From an uncultured Sphingobacteriales bacterium (GTDB lineage: Bacteria > Bacteroidota > Bacteroidia > Chitinophagales > Chitinophagaceae): 8,536 nt of DNA. A program made the translations under genes and the position numbers. The DNA is taken from NCBI GenBank assembly GCA_946479435.1, contig CAMLFX010000111.1:1-8536 (forward strand), written 5' to 3'. This document shows positions 1 through 5,989 of the stretch, one piece after another. Within the stretch, counting starts at the first letter, position 1. Each line of letters opens with the position of its first letter. The notes under the pieces are model-generated. The model was not told the DNA's origin, searched no databases, and was given only the letters and a program-made list of their open reading frames with translations.

Positions 1-5
1 ACCAT

Positions 6-23
6 TGAAGGCGGTCGCCTTCA
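6..23. repeat. Short perfect inverted repeat at the left edge
   Basis: TGAAGGCG and CGCCTTCA form a perfect 8-base inverted repeat around a 2-base centre. As RNA it would fold as a 7-bp stem with a GGTC tetraloop. No run of T follows, so it is not a convincing intrinsic terminator. It could be the end of an upstream gene's hairpin, a protein-binding palindrome, or chance. The window edge prevents a decision. The rest of bases 1-70 shows no gene I can defend. Confidence 0.35.
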
Positions 24-70
24 TTACTGCCGAGTAAAAGGTATGCGGTATTCACTAATTTTATGAAAAT

Positions 71-550
71 ATGGATGCAAAGATATTTTATTACAATTCT
101 GCCCCTGCAATATTTTTTGTCGCAATATTAGGTTTTATGATGTTACCTCTCGTTATACTTAAAGACCTGCGTTTTCTCGAAATAGCGTCATTATCAATAT
201 GTTTACTTCTAGGGCTTGTTATTGGTAAAATGTTATTGTTTTTCATTGCAAAACGACCAGCGATAGCTGTTAGTAATGAAGGTGTAGAATTTGCAAATGG
301 TTTAAAAGTCGGATGGCAGAATATTAAACGTTTTGACGTAATTGATGATCGTTATGGAACGTTTGTAAAATTTAAGGTATTTGATGCCAAAGCAATTTTA
401 GATACAAAAAGGAGCATTGTCTACTCTTTGTTATTTAGCTTATTTAAAGACGAGATAACTATAAGACGTAATCTTTTATTTATAAAAGGGAAAAATAAAG
501 AGATCATTAGAATTCTTCGTGATTATCAAAGCCGCTATTCTTTTAATTAA
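71..550 (+). CDS. Small two-helix membrane protein, STM3941-like family
   Basis: This 159-residue protein has two hydrophobic segments, at about residues 12-30 and 36-58, followed by a soluble C-terminal part. The soluble part has a beta-rich pattern (A64-I-A-V-S-N-E-G-V-E-F, then G81-W-Q-N-I and a run of short strands). This arrangement resembles the STM3941 family of uncharacterised bacterial membrane proteins, whose soluble part looks like a pleckstrin-homology fold. The assignment is by overall pattern, not by catalytic residues, and the function is unknown. The ATG at 71 is chosen because the hydrophobic segment follows directly; another ATG at 63 is in a different frame and soon stops. 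No Shine-Dalgarno sequence is visible. The gene is much more AT-rich than its neighbours: sampled 60-base lines have about 25-28% G+C, against about 50% in a sampled line of sppA. This suggests recent acquisition or relaxed selection. Confidence 0.7.
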   Translation: MDAKIFYYNSAPAIFFVAILGFMMLPLVILKDLRFLEIASLSICLLLGLVIGKMLLFFIAKRPAIAVSNEGVEFANGLKVGWQNIKRFDVIDDRYGTFVKFKVFDAKAILDTKRSIVYSLLFSLFKDEITIRRNLLFIKGKNKEIIRILRDYQSRYSFN

Positions 551-563
551 GTTTTACCGATAA

Positions 564-589
564 ATACCTGCTATTCACCGAATAGGTAT
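564..589 (+). terminator. Hairpin behind the membrane protein gene, possible weak terminator
   Basis: ATACC (564-568) pairs with GGTAT (585-589), and TATTC (572-576) pairs with GAATA (580-584). Three unpaired bases, TGC, bulge on the left side and the loop is ACC. The hairpin lies 14 bases after the stop codon, which fits a transcript end. No T-run follows, so termination would be weak or factor-dependent. It could also be an mRNA-stabilising 3' structure. Confidence 0.35.
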
Positions 590-613
590 CCATACATTGT
601 ATAGGAACGCACG

Positions 614-621
614 TATATTTG
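614..621 (+). promoter_or_regulatory. Candidate sppA promoter, -7 element
   Basis: TATATTTG fits the Bacteroidota -7 consensus TAnnTTTG exactly and lies 35 bases before the sppA start codon. A TTG at 597-599 could act as the -33 element, but the spacing of 14 bases is shorter than the usual 19-21 or so. The -33 part is therefore weak, and the call rests on the -7 match and the position. Confidence 0.4.
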
Positions 622-656
622 TGCCTGCCATACAATAAATATGATGGCTTTACAGC

Positions 657-2444
657 ATGAAACAATTTTTTAAGATGTTCTTCGCCTCAATGCTGGCGAT
701 GATTGTTACAGGGGTTATCATTGTGGGTATATCGATAGGTCTCATTGTAGGCGCTGTCAGCAAAGCTACTACCCCCGATTCTGAACCAAGTACTGTTAAG
801 GCAAAAAGTGTATTGGTTGTTGACCTGAACCGCAATTTTCATGAATTGGGCGAGCGCAATTCATTTGCCGTATTCAACAAGGAGAATGCTTATACCGCAG
901 GTTTGTACGATGCCTTAAGGGCTATAGAGTATGCTAAAAGCGATGATCATATTAAAGGTGTATTGATAAAACTCGCCCCAAGCCCCAATGGCTGGGCTAC
1001 TATGCAGCAACTGCGCCAGGCCATTCAAAGTTTCAGGCTGGCTAATAAGTTTGTATATGCGTATGGCGAAAATATAACACAGGGGGCCTACTTTGTAGCA
1101 TCGGCTGCCGATAGTGTGTATTTGAATCCAGTTGGTGATTTTGACCTTAAGGGCTTTGCCACTACCATACCTTTCTTTAAGGGTACGCTTGAAAAGCTGG
1201 AGATACAACCCGAAATATTTTATGCAGGCAAGTTCAAAAGCGCTACAGAGCCTTTGCGTGCCGATAAAATGAGCGATCCCAATCGTGAGCAGGTTACCGA
1301 ATTTCTTTCTGATTTCTGGAGCGCTTATTTAAATGCGGCATCGGAGCATACACATGCTGATACGACTACTATACACCAGTGGGCAGCTACAGGTGCTATA
1401 CTTTTCCCCACCGATGCATTGAATCATAAATTAGTAGATGGCCTTTTGTACTGGGATGAAGTAGAAAAGCGCATGCGCGCAAAAACCGGCACTAAAGAAG
1501 ACGATGAGATAAACTATGTAAAGCTGGATGAATATGCCGATAACGTGCGCAGAAAACATAAAACTAACGATGATAAGATAGCCGTATTGTTTGCTGAAGG
1601 CGATATAGTAAGTGGCGATGGTAATGACAATGCACAGATCATATCGTCGGAAGGTATGACGGAGCAGATACGCAAGCTGGCAAAGAATGATAAGGTGAAA
1701 GCTGTGGTATTGCGCGTAAACTCTCCCGGTGGCAGCGCATTGGCATCGGAAGTGATACTGCGCGAGCTGAACCTGCTACACGAAAAAAAGCCGGTAATTG
1801 TTTCTATGGGCGATGTAGCAGCTTCAGGTGGTTACTATATCTCTTGCCAGGCCGATAGCATTTTTGCTATGCCTAATACTATAACAGGCAGTATTGGTGT
1901 ATTTGGTATCATGTTCAATGCATCGAACCTGATGAAAAATAAACTGGGTGTAACATTCGACGGTGTTAAAAATACGCCTTATGCCGACTTTCCTTCACCT
2001 GCCCGTGCTATGACCGCCGATGAAATGCAACGTATGCAACGCTCGGTTGATAATACTTATGAGATATTTAAAAGCAGGGTGGCAAAAGGCCGTGGCATGA
2101 GCATGGAAAATGTGGACAGTATAGCCCAGGGCCGCGTATGGACAGGTAGCGACGCCAAAGATTTGGGTCTGGTTGATGGTCTGGGCGACCTCGACAGGGC
2201 TATTGAAAGTGCATCGAAACTGGCCAAGCTGAAAGATTACCAAATTGTTACTTATCCTTCACCTACCGACAGGTTTGAAAAAATGGTACAAAGCATGCAA
2301 CGTTTTTCATCTTCGGCTATGCTAAAGGCGGCCTTGCAGGAAGAGATGGCACCCGAATATGAATATTTAAAAGAGGTAAAAAGCTTATACAACATGAATG
2401 GTAAAACAATGATGGCTTTACCGTTTAAAGTGAAAGTTTACTAA
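657..2444 (+). CDS. sppA: Signal peptide peptidase SppA, 67K type (serine protease IV)
   Basis: Membrane-anchored serine protease of family S49 that degrades signal peptides left in the membrane after secretion. The 595 residues match the long, duplicated form (E. coli SppA has about 618). One hydrophobic helix near the N terminus (about residues 8-33) anchors it, with the catalytic part expected outside the inner membrane. The N-terminal repeat covers about residues 50-290 and carries the general-base lysine K194 in G-K-F-K-S-A-T-E-P. The C-terminal repeat covers about 305-535 and carries the nucleophile S390 in G-D-V-A-A-S-G-G-Y. The N-R-V-type strand is V351-L-R-V-N-S-P-G-G-S, and G411-S-I-G-V-F-G is also conserved. 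Both members of the Ser-Lys dyad are present, so the enzyme should be active. The ATG at 657 directly precedes the positively charged start of the anchor. The gene has its own candidate promoter and a strong terminator, so it is probably transcribed alone. Confidence 0.95.
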   Translation: MKQFFKMFFASMLAMIVTGVIIVGISIGLIVGAVSKATTPDSEPSTVKAKSVLVVDLNRNFHELGERNSFAVFNKENAYTAGLYDALRAIEYAKSDDHIKGVLIKLAPSPNGWATMQQLRQAIQSFRLANKFVYAYGENITQGAYFVASAADSVYLNPVGDFDLKGFATTIPFFKGTLEKLEIQPEIFYAGKFKSATEPLRADKMSDPNREQVTEFLSDFWSAYLNAASEHTHADTTTIHQWAATGAILFPTDALNHKLVDGLLYWDEVEKRMRAKTGTKEDDEINYVKLDEYADNVRRKHKTNDDKIAVLFAEGDIVSGDGNDNAQIISSEGMTEQIRKLAKNDKVKAVVLRVNSPGGSALASEVILRELNLLHEKKPVIVSMGDVAASGGYYISCQADSIFAMPNTITGSIGVFGIMFNASNLMKNKLGVTFDGVKNTPYADFPSPARAMTADEMQRMQRSVDNTYEIFKSRVAKGRGMSMENVDSIAQGRVWTGSDAKDLGLVDGLGDLDRAIESASKLAKLKDYQIVTYPSPTDRFEKMVQSMQRFSSSAMLKAALQEEMAPEYEYLKEVKSLYNMNGKTMMALPFKVKVY

Positions 2445-2463
2445 AATAAAAGTCAGGTTTTGT

Positions 2464-2500
2464 TAGCCCCTTGAATGTAAAATTCAAGGGGCTATTTTTT
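2464..2500 (+). terminator. Strong intrinsic terminator after sppA
   Basis: A perfect 13-bp stem (2464-2476 with 2482-2494, core AGCCCC/GGGGCT) encloses the 5-base loop GTAAA. It is followed at once by six T (2495-2500). It begins 19 bases after the sppA stop codon. The stem is symmetric, but the T-run on the + strand favours the sppA direction. Confidence 0.92.
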
Positions 2501-2558
2501 AGTAGTTCTCAAAAACCGTTTTCAATAACATGCCGTAAGTGTATATGTAAACAATTTT

Positions 2559-2585
2559 AAAGAAAAACAAACAAAACAAAATTTT
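2559..2585 (+). promoter_or_regulatory. A-rich untranslated leader of the fasciclin gene
   Basis: Before the ATG at 2586 lies a stretch made almost entirely of A with scattered C and G (for example AAACAAACAAAACAAAA-like sequence), then TTTT. There is no GGAGG-like Shine-Dalgarno sequence. Unstructured A-rich leaders are common before well-translated Bacteroidota genes and are thought to help ribosome entry without Shine-Dalgarno pairing. I see no good TAnnTTTG promoter in 2501-2558; TATATG at 2542-2547 is the nearest AT-rich candidate and is weak. Confidence 0.4.
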
Positions 2586-3143
2586 ATGAAACGTATCTTT
2601 TTGATTCCCGTAATGGCAATAGCAATGTTAGGTTTTAATGTTACTAACAGTATTGCACAGGAAAAAACCGTGATGGTAGGTGGCGCAGCAATGTACCCTT
2701 CTAAAAACATTGTTGAGAATGCTGTTAATTCGAAAGACCATACCACTTTAGTTGCCGCCGTAAAAGCCGCCGGCCTGGTTGAAACACTGCAAGGCGATGG
2801 CCCTTTCACAGTATTTGCACCCACCAATGCTGCATTTGATATGTTACCTAAAGGAACGGTTGATAACCTTGTGAAACCCGAAAATAAAGCCCAACTTACA
2901 GGTATACTTACCTACCACGTGGTTGCCGGCAAAATGAATGCAAAAGATCTTAAAGCGAAGATCAAAAAAGGCAATGGTATGGCTAAGCTTAAAACTGTAC
3001 AGGGTGAAGAGCTTACGGTAATGGAAAAAGGAGGCAATATCTGGGTGAAAGATGCGAAAGGAAACACCGCGAAAGTTACAATTGCCGATGTAAACCAGAG
3101 CAATGGTGTGATACATGTGGTAGATCATGTACTAATGCCATAA
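2586..3143 (+). CDS. Secreted fasciclin (FAS1) domain protein
   Basis: This 185-residue exported protein has a signal peptide at residues 1-24 (K2-R3, hydrophobic core 4-17, likely cleavage between N-S-I-A24 and Q25). A single FAS1 domain runs from about residue 41 to the end. The FAS1 landmarks are all present: the first box G72-P-F-T-V-F-A-P-T-N-A-A-F, the Y110-H111 motif in L-T-Y-H-V-V-A-G, and the second box N173-G-V-I-H-V-V-D-H-V-L at the C terminus. FAS1 domains mediate adhesion or protein and polysaccharide contacts at the cell surface. No enzymatic activity is expected. There is no lipobox cysteine and no C-terminal sorting domain, so the protein is probably periplasmic or released. 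It is flanked by terminators on both sides, which indicates a one-gene transcript. Its exact role in this organism cannot be read from the sequence. Confidence 0.93.
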   Translation: MKRIFLIPVMAIAMLGFNVTNSIAQEKTVMVGGAAMYPSKNIVENAVNSKDHTTLVAAVKAAGLVETLQGDGPFTVFAPTNAAFDMLPKGTVDNLVKPENKAQLTGILTYHVVAGKMNAKDLKAKIKKGNGMAKLKTVQGEELTVMEKGGNIWVKDAKGNTAKVTIADVNQSNGVIHVVDHVLMP

Positions 3144-3182
3144 GTATCTGCTGGAAAAAAGCGTTTTTTATTAGCTTCATAG

Positions 3183-3190
3183 TATCTTTA
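3183..3190 (+). promoter_or_regulatory. Candidate sdaA promoter, -7 element overlapping the upstream terminator
   Basis: TATCTTTA matches the Bacteroidota -7 consensus TAnnTTTG at all fixed positions except the last. Its final A is also the first base of the terminator stem. Transcription would start about 5-8 bases downstream, inside the hairpin, leaving a leader of roughly 30 bases before the TTG start at 3230. The expected -33 region (around 3163) is T-rich but has no clear TTG, so the call is tentative. Confidence 0.35.
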
Positions 3191-3222
3191 GGGGGAAATT
3201 CTTTTCCCCCTTTTTAATTTTT
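3190..3222 (+). terminator. Strong intrinsic terminator after the fasciclin gene
   Basis: AGGGGGAAA (3190-3198) pairs perfectly with TTTCCCCCT (3203-3211) around the loop TTCT. The T-rich tail TTTTTAATTTTT ends the structure. It lies about 46 bases after the fasciclin stop codon and only 7 bases before the sdaA start codon. Confidence 0.9.
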
Positions 3223-3229
3223 ATATCCT

Positions 3230-4654
3230 TTGAAGAAAGAGAGTATTTCGGTATTCGATATTTTTAAGATTGGCGTTGGTCCCAGCAGCTCTCATACTCT
3301 TGGTCCCTGGCGTGCAGCCATGCGTTTTGTTGATACTGTAAAAGAGCGTGGTATTGACAATGTAGTCTCGGTAAAAGCTTTATTATACGGTTCTTTGGCT
3401 AAAACAGGCAAGGGTCATGGCACCGATGTAGCTGTAATACTTGGCTTGAATGGAGAAGATCCCGTTACTTTCGATGTGAATGAGATAACGCCAAGAATGC
3501 AGCAAATAGCTACCGAAAAAAAGCTGAACCTCGGGCTGGGAAAAGTTATCAGCTTTGACCCCGCTGCAGATGTTGTTTTCCTGATGGATGAAAGTTTGCC
3601 GTATCACCCTAACGCGGTTACATTTTTATGCTCATTTAGCAATGGAGAAGAAATAGCCGAAACATTTTATTCTATAGGTGGCGGTTTTGTAATAAAAGAA
3701 GGGGAAGAAGGTGGTGCAGGCAATGAAGTTGAGCTGCCTTTCCATACCGATAATGCTGCCGACCTGTTGCATTGGTGCCGCAAAACTGGCTTGAATATCT
3801 CTGAAATAGTAATGGAGAATGAGCATGCCTGGCGCAGTGAACAGGCTACAAAGGAGGGATTATTGAAAATATGGGGGGTAATGCGCGATTGTATCTATAG
3901 GGGGGCGCATATCGATGGTGTGTTACCCGGTGGTTTGAATGTAATACGCCGTGCTGCCAAACTGAATAAGAGATTACTGAAAGATAAAACATACAGTAAC
4001 CATAAAGAATGGGTCGATGCTATTCGCAGTGGTGGACAAAGTTTCCAATATACGCTCGACTGGGTTAGTTGTTTTGCACTGGCGGTTAATGAAGAGAATG
4101 CTTCTTTTAGCCGTGTAGTAACTGCACCTACCAACGGAGCTGCGGGTGTTGTGCCTGCAGTATTGCAATATTTTATTGCTTTCTGCGATGGGTACGACGA
4201 AGAAAAGATCATCCATTTTTTGCTTACTGCATCAGAAATTGGCAGCATCTTTAAAAAAGGTGCTACGCTATCGGCAGCTATGGGTGGTTGCCAGGCAGAG
4301 ATAGGTGTATCGTCGGCTATGGCTGCAGCAGCACTTACCGAAAGTCTTGGTGGTACTGCCAGGCAAGCTATGCAAGCCGCTGAAATAGCTATGGAGCATC
4401 ATCTGGGCCTTACCTGCGACCCGGTTGGCGGGCTGGTGCAAGTGCCCTGCATAGAACGTAATACTATGGGTGCTATCAAAGCTATCACGGCATCGCAACT
4501 GGCATTACAAAGTAATCCTGATAATGCAAAAGTGTCATTGGATGCTGTGGTAAATACCATGTGGGAAACTGCCCTGGATATGAATCATAAATACAAAGAA
4601 ACCGCTGAGGGGGGCTTGGCTACCAATATTCCGCAGAGCTTACCAGAATGTTAA
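3230..4654 (+). CDS. sdaA: L-serine ammonia-lyase (L-serine dehydratase), iron-sulfur type
   Basis: Cytoplasmic enzyme that deaminates L-serine to pyruvate and ammonia using a [4Fe-4S] cluster. The 474 residues contain both domains in one chain: the beta domain (about residues 5-160, starting S6[16 protein letters not shown]) and the alpha domain (about 190-468, with A299[10 protein letters not shown]). The likely cluster cysteines are C354 (G-G-C-Q-A-E), C397 (T-C-D-P-V-G-G) and C407 (V-P-C-I-E-R-N). The last residue is C474, matching the C-terminal cysteine that caps the cluster in the Legionella enzyme. The start is TTG at 3230: an in-frame stop lies at 3215, no other start codon lies between, and the next ATG (residue 31) would remove the conserved S-S-S-H-T motif. 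The gene lies directly behind a terminator, with a possible promoter overlapping it. Only 23 bases separate it from waaA, so some co-transcription is possible. Confidence 0.96.
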   Translation: MKKESISVFDIFKIGVGPSSSHTLGPWRAAMRFVDTVKERGIDNVVSVKALLYGSLAKTGKGHGTDVAVILGLNGEDPVTFDVNEITPRMQQIATEKKLNLGLGKVISFDPAADVVFLMDESLPYHPNAVTFLCSFSNGEEIAETFYSIGGGFVIKEGEEGGAGNEVELPFHTDNAADLLHWCRKTGLNISEIVMENEHAWRSEQATKEGLLKIWGVMRDCIYRGAHIDGVLPGGLNVIRRAAKLNKRLLKDKTYSNHKEWVDAIRSGGQSFQYTLDWVSCFALAVNEENASFSRVVTAPTNGAAGVVPAVLQYFIAFCDGYDEEKIIHFLLTASEIGSIFKKGATLSAAMGGCQAEIGVSSAMAAAALTESLGGTARQAMQAAEIAMEHHLGLTCDPVGGLVQVPCIERNTMGAIKAITASQLALQSNPDNAKVSLDAVVNTMWETALDMNHKYKETAEGGLATNIPQSLPEC

Positions 4655-4666
4655 CAAATGACTTAC

Positions 4667-4674
4667 TATCTTAA
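4667..4674 (+). promoter_or_regulatory. Weak -7-like element just before waaA
   Basis: TATCTTAA resembles TAnnTTTG at six of eight positions and ends 3 bases before the GTG start of waaA. If used, the transcript would begin at or within a few bases of the start codon, giving a leaderless mRNA. No -33 element is evident. The alternative is that waaA is transcribed through from sdaA. Confidence 0.18.
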
Positions 4675-4677
4675 GGC

Positions 4678-5919
4678 GTGCAATTACTGCTTTACCGGAT
4701 ATTTTTATTTCTCTATAGATTAGGCATACGTGTCGCATCCAACTTCAATCCTAAAGCAAAAAAATGGAGGGAAGGCAGGAAACATTTGTTCGATAAGATA
4801 GCTACGGAAATGATCCGGCATGGGGAGCGGAGAATATGGATACACTGCTCATCGTTGGGCGAATTTGAACAGGGGCGGCCTATAATGGAAGCACTTCGTC
4901 GCGACTACCCACAATATAAAATTGTACTTACCTTCTTCTCGCCATCAGGCTATGAAGTGCGTAAGGATACACCGTTGGCCGATTATGTTTTCTACATGCC
5001 GCTCGATGGTAAGAAGAAATCAAAACGTTTTCTGGAGCTGGTAGATCCTGTAATGACCATTTTCGTGAAGTATGAGTTTTGGTATTACTACCTCTGCTAT
5101 TTAAGCACAAGAAAATCCCCCGCATTTATTATATCAGCTGCTTTCCGAAAAGAACAAGGATTCTTCAAATGGTATGGTGGTTTGTTCCGTAAAATGCTGC
5201 GCAACTTCAATCACATCTTCGTACAAGATCAGCAATCAAAGGATTTGCTTGCGGGAATTGACCTTAAGGATGCAATAAGTGTTTCAGGAGATACCCGTTA
5301 CGACAGGGTGGCTGAGATAGCTGATAACGTTAAACAATTTCCTATTGTAGAACAGTTTGCGGCAGGCAATAAATTACTGGTAGCAGGCAGTACCTGGCCC
5401 GATGATGAAAATATATTGAAAGAGAGTTTGTCAACTTTACTGAAAGGTTGGAAGCTAATCATCGCTCCTCACGAAATAGATACGCCGCATATCAAGCAGG
5501 TACAAGACCTGTTTGGCGATGCTTGTACGTTATATTCAAATCCAATAGATGCAGCCAACAAAAAGGTCTTGATCATTGACAATATCGGTATGCTTTCCAG
5601 CCTGTACAGCTATGGTTCAATAGCTTTTGTAGGTGGTGGTTTTCAGAAAGGTGGTATACACAACGCTTTAGAGCCTGCAATATTCGGCTTACCTGTGCTT
5701 TTTGGCCCTGTTTACGAGAAGTTTATCGAGGCAAAAGAACTGGTAGCAAATGGTTATGCTTTCCCTGTACATAACGCTTCGGAATTTAACAATTCATTGC
5801 AGCGCCTTACTGCTCAAGATCTTGAAAAGCTGCAAAGCGAAATAAAGGTCTATATGCAGGCCCATACTGGCGCTACTGGTAAAATTATGAGCCATTTATC
5901 GGCTAACTACCTGCGTTAG
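4678..5919 (+). CDS. waaA: 3-deoxy-D-manno-octulosonic acid (Kdo) transferase WaaA/KdtA
   Basis: Inner-membrane glycosyltransferase (family GT30) that transfers Kdo from CMP-Kdo to the lipid A precursor on the cytoplasmic side. The 413 residues are close to the usual length of about 425. A hydrophobic N-terminal anchor spans about residues 2-19. The catalytic glutamate is E62 in S59-L-G-E-F-E-Q-G-R-P. The C-terminal nucleotide-sugar site shows A236-G-S-T-W-P-D-D-E, A263-P-H-E-I-D and the signature F317-V-G-G-G-F, then G326-I-H-N-A-L-E-P-A-I-F-G-L-P-V, F-G-P. S203-G-D-T-R-Y-D-R is also typical. The start is GTG at 4678, because an in-frame TAA at 4672 leaves only one codon between and the hydrophobic anchor follows at once. 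AAGG sits too close to the start to be a normal ribosome site. The number of sugars added cannot be told from the sequence. Because kdnA and kdnB follow, its donor may be CMP-Kdo8N. Confidence 0.95.
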   Translation: MQLLLYRIFLFLYRLGIRVASNFNPKAKKWREGRKHLFDKIATEMIRHGERRIWIHCSSLGEFEQGRPIMEALRRDYPQYKIVLTFFSPSGYEVRKDTPLADYVFYMPLDGKKKSKRFLELVDPVMTIFVKYEFWYYYLCYLSTRKSPAFIISAAFRKEQGFFKWYGGLFRKMLRNFNHIFVQDQQSKDLLAGIDLKDAISVSGDTRYDRVAEIADNVKQFPIVEQFAAGNKLLVAGSTWPDDENILKESLSTLLKGWKLIIAPHEIDTPHIKQVQDLFGDACTLYSNPIDAANKKVLIIDNIGMLSSLYSYGSIAFVGGGFQKGGIHNALEPAIFGLPVLFGPVYEKFIEAKELVANGYAFPVHNASEFNNSLQRLTAQDLEKLQSEIKVYMQAHTGATGKIMSHLSANYLR

Positions 5920-5959
5920 CCTACCTCCTTCAGTACATACACTATCCGTATATAATGCT

Positions 5960-5967
5960 TACTTTTG
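5960..5967 (+). promoter_or_regulatory. Candidate promoter of the kdnA-kdnB-kdsA operon, -7 element
   Basis: TACTTTTG fits the Bacteroidota -7 consensus TAnnTTTG exactly. It lies 22 bases before the kdnA start codon, in the 70-base gap after waaA, which is the expected place. The -33 region around 5937-5941 has no clear TTG. The leader from about 5973 to 5989 would be short and AT-rich, without a Shine-Dalgarno sequence. Confidence 0.5.
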
Positions 5968-5989
5968 CGGTCTAATTTTTTATATACTT

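Noticed and set aside
1..66. Possible ends or start of an edge gene: frame 1 is open to TGA at 64-66, frame 2 to TAA at 35-37, and on the - strand an ATG at 24-22 reads off the left edge.
   Set aside because: Each stretch is too short to show any family, and the three readings exclude each other. The - strand reading has a TACCTTTT element in front of it, but only eight codons are visible.
641..673. Short ORF (M-M-A-L-Q-H-E-T-I-F) overlapping the sppA start, as a possible leader peptide.
   Set aside because: Ten codons with no regulatory pattern and no ribosome site; two ATGs upstream of a start are common by chance.
2409..2421. The 13-base string ATGATGGCTTTAC occurs both before sppA (641-653) and at its end (2409-2421).
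   Set aside because: The flanks do not match and no duplication structure is visible. A chance repeat in 8.5 kb is more likely than a recombination trace.
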